DNA of 64,000 nt from positions 1,736,001-1,800,000 of the forward strand of contig NW_024466413.1 of NCBI RefSeq assembly GCF_017591425.1, written 5' to 3'. Positions 22,330-33,290 of this stretch are shown here, in pieces (positions within the stretch are counted from its first letter, which is position 1; the number at the start of each line of letters is the position of its first letter). Made by a program: the position numbers and the translations under genes. Under the pieces are notes generated by a model. The model did no database searches and had not been told where the DNA came from. It saw nothing but the letters and a program-made list of their open reading frames with translations. The stretch comes from Ochotona curzoniae. Taxonomy: Eukaryota; Chordata; Mammalia; Lagomorpha; Ochotonidae.

Positions 22330-22775
22330 GAAGACAGCTACACTTCTTAGCCTCTTGGTTTTCCACATCTCTCTTTCCTCCCCTTTCTTCATTAGTCTTT
22401 GTGAGGACATAATTTTAGTCAACTTGTTCACAGGTTTAATTTACCACTACACAGCATTCAACAAGTAAGAAGTAGAAAGACCACAGTTCTGCTGGAGTAC
22501 AAATAAGGGCTAAACGCAACAATTACATCCCAAAAGGACCATTTCACTCCTAAATAAGTTCTATATTCTGTTAATTTGCACATGAGAAAAACGTGCAGTA
22601 TTTGTCTTTTCGAGCATGATTTATTTCACGAAGAATAGTGGTTTCCAGTTGAATTTAAGAATCCATTTTGCTGCAAAAGACAAAATTTCATTCTTTTTTA
22701 TGGCTAAATAGGATTTCATCAGACATGTATACCACATTAATTTTTACACATGCAACTCTGTATGCCCATATGAGA
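22330..22775 (-). mobile_element. L1 3' UTR fragment, old
   Basis: Plus-strand order attcaacaagtaagaagtag, gttctgctggagtacaaata, agggctaaacgcaacaatta, gcagtatttgtcttttcgag, catttcattc-like block with atggctaaataggatttc, then tgtataccacattaattttt. This is the reverse complement of an L1 3' region (compare 1035-1171). The left limit is uncertain. Confidence 0.55.
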
Positions 22776-25700
22776 ACAAGGAAAGGTCTCTGGTATCAAA
22801 AACTGGCTAACGTTATTAACACTTTGTATTAGAATGAAGCAGGAAGGGAGTTTTCAATAGGAGAAAGTACAGCTTTAATTGAGCAAATGTGACATCTGAG
22901 CTGAGGCGAGCAAAGGCATGGAAGGAAAGCAGGTAAGAAAAGAACAAGGGTACTGAGGGCTTGGGAAGGGTTTATTATCCCCCATGGATTTCTGTGGTTG
23001 TAACTCGGAGAAGTACAAGCTGGGTCACAAGAAAGCAGTGCTTTCTGTCCGTTAACTGAAGATCCCGTAAGACCCCGTTTGCTGTTGTTGGTTTCCAAGC
23101 AGCTGTATTGGTAGGAGGAAAGAATGAAAAAACTGGAGATCCAGCAAGGAGTTGCCTAGCCGATGGCGATTCTGTGATGGTGAGATCTAGGGAGCACTCA
23201 CAGGGTAGAAAACTAGAAGGAGTGCAGGAGTCAAGGGGTTGGAATTGCTTTTCCTGGAATCCTCAGGGTCTCTGAGAACAGTAATAGGAAATGCTATCTA
23301 AAACTACTTTTCCATTCTCTTTATCTTATCATTTTGAGTGTCTAAATGCATGTGTTTTGGCTTACTTGACATAGTTTCAGTTCACTGAATCTATCAATCT
23401 ACCAAGCTATTATCTATCAATCAATCAATGTAAAACTGTTCTCTGTGTGGCTCCTCCCCATTACAGATAGCAACATCTGCAAAGTTCTTATTATAAAAAT
23501 GATGCAATTTGCATAATACCTGTGCATATTCTCCCCAGATTCCTACAGTCATTTCTAGGTTACTTGCAACTAATGTGTCAATACTATGTTAATAGTTGTT
23601 ATACTGCAAGGCTTAGGGATAGCAACAAGAAACACGTGTACAAACTTACCTGATTGCATCTTTCCCCAAATTTCTTCTCAATGGTTGGTTGAATCCCAAG
23701 ATGAGGATCTGGGGAAGCATCACAGACGTTGTGTGTATATCTAATGTGTCTATAGTAAAATCTGGTCTGTTCTGATCATGTGACCTGAACAGCTGTATCT
23801 TTGAAATTTTCCTTGCTGTCTCCAATCTCTTATTAAATCTTATCCAGTAAAATTTTCATTTTAGATATTTTATTTAATTATTTTTTTAAAAATACCTCTT
23901 CTTTTTGGAATTCCCATTTGCTTTGAGGTTTTCCATTTATTTATAATTTGCTTTGATCATTTTTTACTGTATGCCATTAGAATTGAGTTTGTTATAGGGA
24001 TTTTAATAGTCTTATTTGCTCAAGAATGTAAAAATAGCTTCTACATTAAGAGTTGAACAATTTAATAATTTATAGTGTTAGGAACAGGTGATTTCTAAGA
24101 GTACCAAAGACAGATACTTGACATAATAAAACCTGAGCTAGAAATCAGGGACACACAAGTTAAAAAGATTATTAAATAAATGGTTAATCTGTAAGTTGAG
24201 AGAACATAAAAATTAATGAGGAAAAAAAGCACATTTTGGTGAAGAAATTATTGAGCTCCTGTCTCCTGGCTGGCCATGAATATAAAAAATGTAATTTTCA
24301 GAAATTCCCTTATAAGGCAGTGTGGCAGCATCTTTCAAATTCAAAATACATATACCGTTTTTAATTCATAAATTCCTTTTCATATTGCTTTCTACTCCCA
24401 CTCCTCTTACTCTCATGGGGGTGGAAGAACCTGAAAGAAGACTGGAAAGTTTCTCTAGTTCTACTTGGAAGGGAAAGACATAATCCTCATGGAAATTACT
24501 GCTATGCTGCAGAAAGTATGAGCAAATGCAAGATGAAAGGGCTGTGAAGCTCTTGTAGTCACTTCAGTTTATTTCTGTTTGTCTTAGGTGTGTTGAACAA
24601 CTGTTAATTATGGTGTTGCTTGTTTTTGTGAAGAATTTTATACATACCACTGTCTTTCTCCAATCTGTTGCAGGCATACGCAATGATACCTATTAAGCTA
24701 ATTAGATGTGCTCCTCTGGTATAATTAATAAGCAATAACCATAGTGTTGTTTGAGGATGCTAAAATTTTAATGCCCTCTTGTTATCTGTCTCACATGAAT
24801 ACTGAGAAACATAACAGTTCCATACAGTCATAAAGTAGCCAAGGCCCTTTTTAACTTTATTGTTATTGCTAACTCTAGCCTATTTATGAATGTGGTATTA
24901 AACCATTTCTGATAATTGAGATAGTTAAGGGCCCTGGGTAAGATATAGCTATGACATGAATGTGAATACAAGGTTATTACATTTATTGCTTGTGTCCTCA
25001 GGATTATAATGTGAAATTTAGCATAAAGAATTGTCCTTAGCTTTAGCTTTTCTGTTTCTTTATGTTACTTCAAAGCCCAGAAGACCTTTAAAGCTTCATT
25101 TTGGTGTTTGCCAGTTGACAAATAAATTTGGGACATTTCAAGATACTTTAATTCCCTGTAGCTTGATATAAAACGAAAGTCACATCCAGTCATTGAAGGT
25201 AAAGCTGTGTCTTAGGGTCTGTCTCCGCAGACATCACTTCAGGCAACTTTCAGAGAAATAGATTCTCGGACTTGGAGCTAACGTAGTTCAACTCCTCACC
25301 AAACCTTCACAGAACAAGCCTGGTCATCTCACCTCCTGATGAGCTGAGAACGGTCCTTGGGCCCCACTTCTCATTTGGAAGTCTAGAATTGAACATCTCA
25401 ACAGTGGAAGAGCTTGTTGCCTTTAAGTCAATCCTAACCTTTAACAAAAAATAATTATTAATGCACGGTTTATGATCTACGCTGCATTGTTTTACGTTAC
25501 CAGTTTCTTTGGGGAACTACCCCCAGAGAATATTCTGTTATTACACAAGTATTATTTACACAACCCTGTTGACTTTTTGTTATATAATTTTCAATCCCTT
25601 CTGAGCTTTTAATTTACATAATCTGTCATGCTATGTAGCTTGAATAGTCTTTCCTTGATAGGATCTTGTCAACAGAGAAAGGGCCTACCAAGCTCTTACT

Positions 25701-25790
25701 ATCTTATCCTTCATTCAGGCGAGTTTTTTTCTTTAATATAAATCATGTTTACATTAGAACCAATGGAAAAGTACACAGATAAACTCTGTG
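22776..25790. other. 3-kb unassigned, repeat-poor block
   Basis: No SINE, and no L1 beyond the left edge. 22829-23300 is purine-rich and not recognised. 23870-25200 is AT-rich with ctaattag at 24698 and taattaataa at 24722. No gene signal. Confidence 0.45.
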
Positions 25791-25805
25791 AAAAGTATCC
25801 TGATA

Positions 25806-26126
25806 GGGCCTGGCACGGTGGCACAGTGGTTAAGGTCCTTGCTTTGCACGCCTGGTATCCCATGTGGGAGCCAGTTCTAATCCTGGCAGCCCTCCTTCCC
25901 ATCCAGCTCCCTGCCTGTGGCCCGGGAAAGCAGCAGAGGACGGCCCAAAGCTTTGGGACCCTGCACCTGCGTGGGAGACCCGGAAGAGGCTCCTGGCTTC
26001 GGATTGGCATAGCATCAGCCATTGCGCTCACTTGGGGAGTGAATCATTGGACGGAAGATCTTCCTCTCTGTCTCTCCTCTCTGTATATCTGCCTTTCCAA
26101 TAAAAATAAAATAAATCTTTTTTTAA
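25806..26126 (+). mobile_element. Young C-repeat SINE with target-site duplication
   Basis: Starts gggcctggcacggtggcac. It carries ggttctaatc-type B-box text at about 25873, gaggacggcccaaagctttg, ggagacccggaagaggctcc and a ccaataaaaataaaataaat tail. The word aaaagtatcctgatag flanks it at 25791-25806 and 26127-26142. Antisense and sense frames of 79-131 codons are spurious. Confidence 0.95.
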
Positions 26127-26302
26127 AAAAAGTATCCTGATAGGTGAATCGTCACAAGTGTTCCCGTGATTGTCACTGACCCTGAGAAGGAGCGTGGGGA
26201 CTAGGTTGAGATGAGAGGGATGACTTCTCTGAACAACTCAGGGTAGTCAGGCATTAACAACAGGGATGTGTTGCTAGGTGGACACTTCTGAACATGCATG
26301 CT

Positions 26303-26610
26303 TTTTAAAAAATATTTTATTTATTTCTATTTGAAAGTCAGATTTTTTGAGAGAAGGAAAAACAGAGAAAAAATCTTCCCACCGCTGGTTCATTTCTCAA
26401 GTGGCTGCAACAGCCAGAGATGAGCTGACCCGAAGCCAGGAGCTTTTTGCAGGTCATCCATGCAGGTTCAGGGTCCTCAATGGCTTTCCCAGGCCACACG
26501 CAGGGAGCTGGAAGGGAAGTAGAATTGCTGGGATATGAATCAGCACCCATATGAGATCCTGGCACATGTAAAGCAAAGACTTTAGCCACCAAGCTACTGT
26601 ACTGGGCCTG
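26303..26610 (-). mobile_element. C-repeat SINE, minus strand
   Basis: Tail complement tttaaaaaatattttattta, then ttgaaagtcagattttttg, caccgctggttcatttctc, agccaggagctttttgcagg, cgcagggagctggaaggg, and head complement gctactgtactgggcctg. Confidence 0.88.
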
Positions 26611-27084
26611 CAGTGTGTGCTTTTAAGGCATTTTGGAATTATCCCAAAAGACAGGTGAAATCAAAATGCAATTGTGATCCTGGAGCGTACAAAGGCCTCT
26701 CATGCTCTGGAAAGCTACACCAGTTGGTGATGAGTATGCAGAGACCTGGCTGAAAACGCCCCAGGAGTAGACTGCCATTAACTGTTGCTGCAACAACGTG
26801 AGCTAAGGGAAGTCAATTTTCTGTGGAAGGAATCAGAAAGACTTCTCAGAAGATGAAAACTCATACCAGTTACAATAGCTGTGATGTATTCTATACTCGT
26901 ACTCTGATAGTGCTGTGGAAAGAGCAACGCGGGTTGTCTCTTGTTCCCTTCTTAGCCTCTCCTAGAGACAATTATTGTTGCTATTATTTTAGGGTAAGGA
27001 AAATTGGAAATTCACAGTGGTTTACGATTTACTAGGATCGCAAAGCAAACCAGTGATGTAGAGATGTAAGAATCAAGGAGTTCG
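26611..27084. other. Unassigned sequence
   Basis: Nothing recognised. Short frames only. Confidence 0.5.
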
Positions 27085-27388
27085 GATTTGGTTCTGTGGT
27101 TAAGTTGTCCTTTGGGCTCCCTATATCCCATGTTGGCATGCTTTATTTGAGCCTCTGGATTGGTTGCTATTTTCATTTTCACTATTACGTCTTGGGAGGC
27201 AGCAGTTAATGCCACAAGTATTGGGTTAGAGCCAGATATGTGGGAAACCTGCATTGAGCCTCTGTTTCGTGGCTGTAGGCTGTCCCAGCTCAGGGTGTTG
27301 CAAGCATTTGGGTAGTACGCCAGTAGCTAGATGATCTCAGCTTGCCTTTCTTTCATGTAAAATAAAAACAAATATTTTTTAAAAAAGA
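27085..27388 (+). mobile_element. Old C-repeat SINE, plus strand
   Basis: Degraded head (ggttctgtggttaagttgtc), cctatatcccatgttggc, ttgggaggcagcagttaatg, agatatgtgggaaacctgc, cgtggctgtaggctgtccc, and A-rich tail aataaaaacaaatatttttt. Strongly diverged. Confidence 0.6.
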
Positions 27389-27584
27389 ATCCAGGTAGTT
27401 TGACTCAAGGGCCATCGTGGACTAAACACAGTACTAATCCTGTGTCATGCATGATCAAGCAATTATGAGTGTTTTGTGTGATTTCCACTAACTTTCAATT
27501 TTGTTACAATTAGTTTTGACAGTGAGTTATGACTTTAGGGCAATTGGAAGAGTTCTGCCAACAGCAAATCTGCTTTGTGCAGAC

Positions 27585-28050
27585 TGACACACACACTCAG
27601 GCTGGACACACACGCTCAGGCTGGAGACACACGCTCAGGCTGGACACACATGCTCAGGCTGGAGACACACGCTCAGGCTGGACACACACACTCAGGCTGG
27701 ACACACATGCTCAGGCTGGGCACACATGTCAGGCTGGACACACATGTCAGGCTGGACACACACACTCAGGCTGGAGACACACGCTCAGGCTGGACACACA
27801 CGCTCAGGCTGGAGACACACACTCAGGCTGGACACACACGCTCAGGCTGGACACACACGCTCAGGCTGGACACACACACTCAGGCTGGACACACACGCTC
27901 AGGCTGGACACACACGCTCAGGCTGGAGACACACACTCAGGCTGGACACACACGCTCAGGCTGGACACACACGCTCAGGCTGGAGAAACATGCTCAGGCT
28001 GGAGACACATGCTCAGGCTGGAGACACACGCTCAGGCTGGAGACACACTC
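27585..28050 (+). repeat. 19-bp minisatellite, 24 copies
   Basis: Twenty-four gctggacacacacgctcag-type units. The first gctgg is at 27601 and the last at 28036. All units are 19 bp except two adjacent 18-bp units (27715-27755 area) that lost one base (acatgtcag instead of acatgctcag). Variants are gctggaca/gctggaga and cgctcag/cactcag/tgctcag. The plus strand is stop-free in all three frames, giving overlapping 111-213-codon frames whose peptides repeat every 19 residues. These are artefacts. Confidence 0.97.
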
Positions 28051-28319
28051 TGGTCTTCTGAGAGTCACAAACATCAATGCCTCCGGGACACTCAGAAACA
28101 CGAATCTTGATCCCTGCCACAGCTGTGCGGAGCTAGAATTTCCCTTTTTAAAAACGCAGCTGGCATTTTGTATACACATTGAATTTGGAGGAAAAACTGC
28201 TACTAAACATGTGTGAGAATCCAGGCGGTGAACACCATAGTGTGTTCATCCTGACAGACTCACTTTCTGTGCGACAGGCATGCTACCAGAAACAAGGAGC
28301 TCGAGATAACAAGGGTGAG
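28051..28319. other. Unassigned sequence
   Basis: Right flank of the minisatellite. Nothing recognised. Confidence 0.5.
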
Positions 28320-28540
28320 GAGTAGGCATTGTGTATAATGGCTAAAACAGTGTTTGAGATGCTGCTTTTGTATGGAAATGTCTGAGTTTGTGTACCAGCT
28401 CCTCTTTTGATTCCAGCTTCCCGTTAATGTGCACTGCCAGGGCAGCAGTTGATGATTCTAGTCCTTGGGTATTTGCCTGTCATGTGCAAGATCTGAATGG
28501 AGTTCCTGGTTCCAGGTTTAGACCTGCACAAGTCAAGACC
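28320..28540 (+). mobile_element. Possible old C-repeat SINE
   Basis: Head-like cattgtgtataatggctaaa, ttccagcttcccgttaatgt, agggcagcagttgatgattc, agtccttgggtatttg and tgaatggagttcctggttcc follow the old C-repeat order, but the 3' end is missing or unrecognisable. Confidence 0.45.
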
Positions 28541-28586
28541 TGGATAAGTCATAGCTAATGTCAAGGTGTAAACCTCTGCATGGAAG

Positions 28587-29005
28587 TTTTCCCTTCCTCC
28601 TGGCCTTCATTCTTTCCTCTCTCCTTTCCTCCTTGACTCTTTCCCTTCCTTCCTTTTTTTCTTTCTCCCTTCCTCCATAACTCTATTCTTTCCTCCTTCC
28701 TCTCTATTCCTTCCTTCTTTCTTTCCTTCCTTCCTTCTCTCCTTCCTTCCTCCTTCCCTCCACTCCTCCCTCCCTCCCTCCCTCCCTTCACTCTTTCCTT
28801 CCTTCCTCCCTCCCTCTCTCCCTTCACTCCTTCCTTCCTTCCTTCCTTCCTTCCTTCCTTCCTCCCTCCCTCCCTTCACTCCTTCCTTCCTTCCTTCCTT
28901 CCTTCCTCCCTCCCTCCCTCCCTCCCTCCCTCTCTTCCTTCCTTCCTTCCTTCCTTCCTTCCTTCCTTCCTTCCTTCCTTCCTTCCTTCCTTCCCACCTT
29001 CCTTG
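28587..29005 (+). repeat. Polypyrimidine (TTCC/CCCT)n tract
   Basis: About 420 bp of almost pure C/T on the plus strand, built from ttcc and tccc units with ttcact interruptions. 28879-28995 is an unbroken 117-bp pyrimidine run. The complementary purine strand gives spurious Glu/Lys/Arg/Gly-rich frames of 88-90 codons. Mirror-symmetric purine/pyrimidine DNA can form triplexes. No evidence of function is seen. Confidence 0.97.
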
Positions 29006-29813
29006 ACCATAATAGTCCTTATTTCCCTAAGTGCCATCATTGCACCTGTTTGGGATGGAACATGTAAGATTCAAAGTTGATATTTGTCAAAATGCAAAGC
29101 AGCAAAATACATTTGTGTTATCACATTGCAAGGAAGACCCTGAGCATGCAGAATGTGGGTTCTCCCCAAGTTTAGAATATGCCCAACAAGTCACTCCCAT
29201 ACCCCACGGGTGCTTTGCCTCAGACCCCAAAATAGCACCCAATGTGCCACCTGCAGTGTGCGGGAACTGGGGGCATCAGTTGCAAGCTCCACTGCCATTC
29301 CCAAGTCCGTCTGTGGGATCTCTGCTGCTGTGTTTTGGCTTGTGAGCACATAAAAATAAAAATCAGCAGAACCTGCAATTCTATTGCTTGATTCACACCT
29401 TGAGTCCTTAAGCATCTCCTCTTCTCACGTGTTTGGCCAGTGCAGCTCCAGTTTATGATGGTGTTTTTCTTTACTGTAGCACCATTGCACTGTCCCTGCT
29501 GTTTCCTGTTTCCAAGGATTTCCATCTCTTGGTAGACTGCCCACCTCTAATACTGGGAATTGTACCCTCTCAGCCTCTCTTCTCTTTTTCCTTCTCTTCC
29601 ATCTTAACATGTTACTACCCTATCCTGCTATTTTTCTCTAAACACTGCATATGATCAGAACATTTATCCTCTGACTTAGAGAGATGTCCATTAGACGATT
29701 TGTCCTCTCTTCCATCTCCTTCATAATGGAGGACACATTTTCACTATGCTAGCTTAAATGCTCATGTTTGATTAATGCGTAGAGTCAGTGTGCCTTAACA
29801 CAGGAACCAGACA
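29006..29813. other. Unassigned sequence
   Basis: Frames of 60-104 codons on both strands (29031-29610) overlap each other and show no domain. No named repeat recognised. Confidence 0.45.
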
Positions 29814-29826
29814 CTATTCTATCCCA

Positions 29827-30083
29827 TTTTTAAAAAGATTTATTTTATTTGAAAACCAGGATTATGTGAAAACAGAGAGAGGTAGAGACATTCTCTGAAT
29901 GATTGTACCGACCAGATCTGTAGTAAGGAACTTCTTTCTGGGTATCCCATGTGGTTGCAGGGTCTCAAGGACTTGCACCATCTTCAACTGCTTCCCCAGG
30001 CCACTAACAAGGAGCTGGGTCAGCAGTGAAGCAGCCAGCACTTGCTGGTAAAGGATTGGCCTATAAAGGCACCATGCCAGCCC
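29827..30083 (-). mobile_element. C-repeat SINE, minus strand, old
   Basis: Tail complement aaaaagatttattttatttg, ttctgggtatcccatgtgg, actgcttccccaggccac, caaggagctgggtcagc, and head complement caccatgccagccc. ctattctatccca at 29814 and gtattctgtccca at 30085 form an imperfect 13-bp target-site duplication. Confidence 0.88.
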
Positions 30084-30219
30084 AGTATTCTGTCCCAGTC
30101 CTATTCTTTATATTCATTCAGTGGGTATTTTGAATTGCTTATTCAGTGCAGCCACTCAAGATTTTAAATATGCTAAGAAGAGTAAGTCAGATTAGAGAGG
30201 TTAGGAATGGTCTTTAGGG

Positions 30220-30660
30220 GAGGTAATATTGGCAAGGACAACCAGCAACATGAGGAGACCATCCTATGGTCCAATGGAGGAACACAAGAACGGAGGCACC
30301 ACAGTGGTGAAGCATCTTCAACTGAGGCAAGAGTGATGAGTTCTAAGAGCAGAGGTCTGAGAATGGTGAAGGGGTGGAGTTCTGGGAGATATGTTCAAAG
30401 ATATGGATTCTTGCCTAGCAATGTCAGGATTTTTGCCACAATAAGGACATTGGGTAAATTTTCAGTTTGATGGGTTGTCAGTGGAGTTTTTTTACTGCCT
30501 AGTGAACAGTCTGGCATGAGGAATGGTCGGTGGCCATGTGCACATCAAAGCAGAGACACCATGGTAGAGGCTTTGTCAAAGCCCATCTACAAGGTGATGA
30601 TGTCTTGGGCTGTTAGTAGTGGTCAAGGCAGAAGGAGTGACATCGCTAGGGTTATGAATT
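30220..30660 (+). mobile_element. Ancient mammalian dispersed repeat, family unnamed
   Basis: Order of blocks (ggaggtaatattggcaagg, gaagcatcttcaactgagg, ccacaataaggacattgg, gtcaaggcagaaggagtgac) resembles the repeat at 14220-14510 and 57105-57700. Identification rests on memory of a common mammalian repeat and is uncertain. Confidence 0.35.
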
Positions 30661-30777
30661 GAAGCTTCCTGCAGCATTATTTACTGACATTTTGCATGCA
30701 GAGGGTGAGAAGACAGTAGTCATGGGGACTGAGTGAGCTTGGTCCTGAAATGCAACTGGATCAGAGGAGGGAGATTA

Positions 30778-30965
30778 CATGTGTTATAAAACTCTTCCCA
30801 GAAATCCATGTGTTGAAACATTATCCCCCTTTCCAGGAGTGATTAGATCACAGGTTCTGTCCTTGTGGATGGATTAGAGCTTAGACAAACGCTGGAAGGA
30901 AATAGCTTATGCTGTCAGTGACTCTGCCTCCCGACATGTGGACCAGGGGTTCTTCACTAGGCATT
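30778..30965 (+). mobile_element. MaLR-type LTR fragment
   Basis: Contains aaatccatgtgttgaaacat, tatccccctttccaggag, tgattagatcacagg, ggattagagctta and cctcccgacatgtgg, in the order of an MST/MLT1-like LTR. Confidence 0.45.
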
Positions 30966-31724
30966 GCATGTGGCACCTTGATGCATTTTCAATAAATTAC
31001 TTATTCCATGAAATTTCCTACTATTGTACAAATGGATTCAGAGGCTTCCTTTTAAATGAAGAAGATGGTAGCAAGTGGACTCTCAATATGTTTATGTTTA
31101 TTGAGTTCAAGATGCTAATTAGAGTACACACTATATATCATAGAGAAAAAAAACACATTTAGTTTTTTGTAGGCATGGCTCTTCGACTTAATCTGTGACC
31201 ATCAAGAGTAACTGCTTTTACCAGGCTCATGTGAATAGCACAGATTCTCATACATAATTTCTTTCCTTTAACATCTTTTTCTTTTTCTTTTTTTCAAAGT
31301 TGGGACTTAATAAAAATCTGAACAACCTCTTCTGAGTATCTGATGGATTTAATAATGGTAATGGATTGAGAATATCCTGTATCATTAATCTTGGACCCAT
31401 ACCCCTATTCTGCTTTCTGGGTCTGGGATAACTGATTTTTTTTTTTTAATCTACCACCGTGACTCTCCTATGTGGCCTAATTCTTGTCTTTTGGATCTTT
31501 TATTTCCAGTGTTTCACTTATTTTGAGTGTGATGTTCAGACTCAGGATCTCTGTGTCAGTATCAAATGATGCTGACTTAGACATACGAGGCTTTACCCAT
31601 CTTCCGTGTACAGGTTCCTCAGGGTTGGTGGTATTCATACTAACTCAGTCACACAATGATGGGAGTGGATACACAGTTGCTCTCCCTGCTTATTGATCCT
31701 TCCAAGATATTTGATTTGTTTTGT
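30966..31724. other. Unassigned sequence
   Basis: No gene or repeat recognised. A T9-10 run near 31437 and short frames only. Confidence 0.5.
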
Positions 31725-32016
31725 ACCTCTTTTAAAAAAGGTCGAGTCTCATTGGAAGGCAGATTTACAAGGAGAAGGAGAGACAGAAAGATCTTGTTTC
31801 TGTTGGCTTCCTCCCTAAGTGACTGCAATGGCCAGAGATGAGTTGATTTGAAGCCAGGAGCTTCTTCCAGGTCCATCCTCTGCTGCTTTCTCAGATCACT
31901 AGCAGGGAGCTAGATGGAAAGTGGAGCATCCAGAGCATGAACCAGCAGCCAAATGGGATCCTGGGGATACACACTCAAGGCAAGGATTTAACCACTGATT
32001 CATCACTCTGGGCCTT
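31725..32016 (-). mobile_element. C-repeat SINE, minus strand
   Basis: Contains attggaaggcagatttacaa, cctaagtgactgcaatggcc, agccaggagcttcttccagg, tagcagggagctagatgg and catcactctgggcc at the head end. The central ggtcccaaggct block is shortened. Confidence 0.85.
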
Positions 32017-32349
32017 GCCGTGTGCCTTTTACCTTAGTCCTACAAATGGTCTGTCATTCTGTGAGTCATTTCTGTGGACTTACATCTTTTCTAAAGTCTT
32101 CAAGACCGGACATGGACCTGTGAGAAAGATTCGCTCCTTATGAATCCAAGCAAAATTTCTCCAAATGCCCTTCTCACCCTGAGGACTTCTCAGGTTTGGA
32201 GCAATGTGATTGGTCCAGCAAATGGAGGCTTAGGGCATTCATGACTGAATGTATGGCAGTGGGTACCAACACCAGTGTTGGGTGAGCAGGAGGAGCAGGA
32301 GATTTCTGATATATGTCTGCTGCCAGAAATTATTCCTATTTGAATATCT

Positions 32350-32675
32350 TGTTTAAAATGTTTATTTTTTTCTATGTAAAATACAGAGTGACAGTGAGGA
32401 AGAAACAGAGATCTTCAATCTGCTGGTTCGCTCCTCAAATGTCTCGTGGGAGGACTGGGCCACACCAGAAATCAACAGTCTAGAATTTAGTCAAGAGCCC
32501 TAAAGTGAGCAGCAGGGACCCAAGTGTATGGGCATGTTCCTCTGCTTTCCCAGACACAGATACATGGAGCGGGATCAGAGGAAGAACAGGTGGAATTGAA
32601 AGCATCACTCTGCTAGGAAGGGAAGGTGTTGTAGTTGGCAGTATAACCCACTATGATGCAATGTTGATTTCTGCC
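32350..32675 (-). mobile_element. Old C-repeat SINE, minus strand
   Basis: Tail complement at 32350-32375, acagagatcttcaatctgct ggttcgctcc, then a diverged body (agagccctaaagtgagcagc, cctctgctttcccagacac) and head near 32640-32675. Contains an inserted or diverged middle part. Confidence 0.6.
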
Positions 32676-33124
32676 AATACTGTAGGGTAAACAGGTCAGC
32701 AAGATATGCGAACTTTGCCATAGTCAGATAATCATGGAAGATTATTCAAATCAGAATAGCTAATGCAAGAAGATAAACCATGAGAATGCCACGAAGCACT
32801 ACAGAGAAACTCTGGGTATTTTGGGTAAGAGCTGCTCAAAATTATGCAAAAGATTATGCAAGTTTTACAGCTGAGTTTTAAGAACATTTCGATGTAGTTA
32901 AATTTAATAATCAAATTCTCACATTTTCTTCCTCTATAAAACCTCCACAATAATGTTTGGGAATGAGACTTTGTCTGGGAATAGTTGAAGTTCCTAAGGA
33001 AAAAGTTAACCATTACAGATTTGTGCATTATATATTGAGCCACAAATTGAACTCAAAGTCTCTTTTCTGTTTAGATTAGAGTCACTAAGAAGGAAGGAAA
33101 ACAGACTGAAGCACTACCAGGACA
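32676..33124. other. AT-rich unassigned sequence
   Basis: A 103-codon minus-strand frame (32732-33043) has no recognised domain. Nothing else is seen. Confidence 0.45.
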
Positions 33125-33290
33125 ACGCATGGGACACAGGATCCAGATCCTTGCTCTGATACGCTTTACAATGACCTTGCTCGAGTTCTTCAGTCCATGC
33201 TAACCTTAGTGTCGTTGCCTGCAGAGGAAGGACGGAGCCGGTATCCTTCTCACAGAAGTGCTGAGGATCTGCTACCCTCTGACGTCACTT
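33125..33290 (+). mobile_element. MIR fragment
   Basis: Contains atccagatccttgctctgat, acaatgaccttgctcgag, gtcgttgcctgcagaggaag and cacagaagtgctgaggatct, the forward MIR order. Confidence 0.6.

Noticed and set aside
25711..26140. 131- and 106-codon frames, with look-alikes near 7100, 50300 and 53600, as a gene family
   Set aside because: All lie inside C-repeat SINEs. The similar peptides are translations of the SINE on both strands.
27529..28216. Open frames of 193, 213 and 111 codons as a repetitive protein gene
   Set aside because: They lie in the 19-bp minisatellite, all three frames are open, and the peptides are translations of one unit in rotating registers.
28561..28879. Minus-strand Glu/Lys/Arg/Gly-rich frames
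   Set aside because: Translation of the polypurine strand of the (TTCC)n tract.
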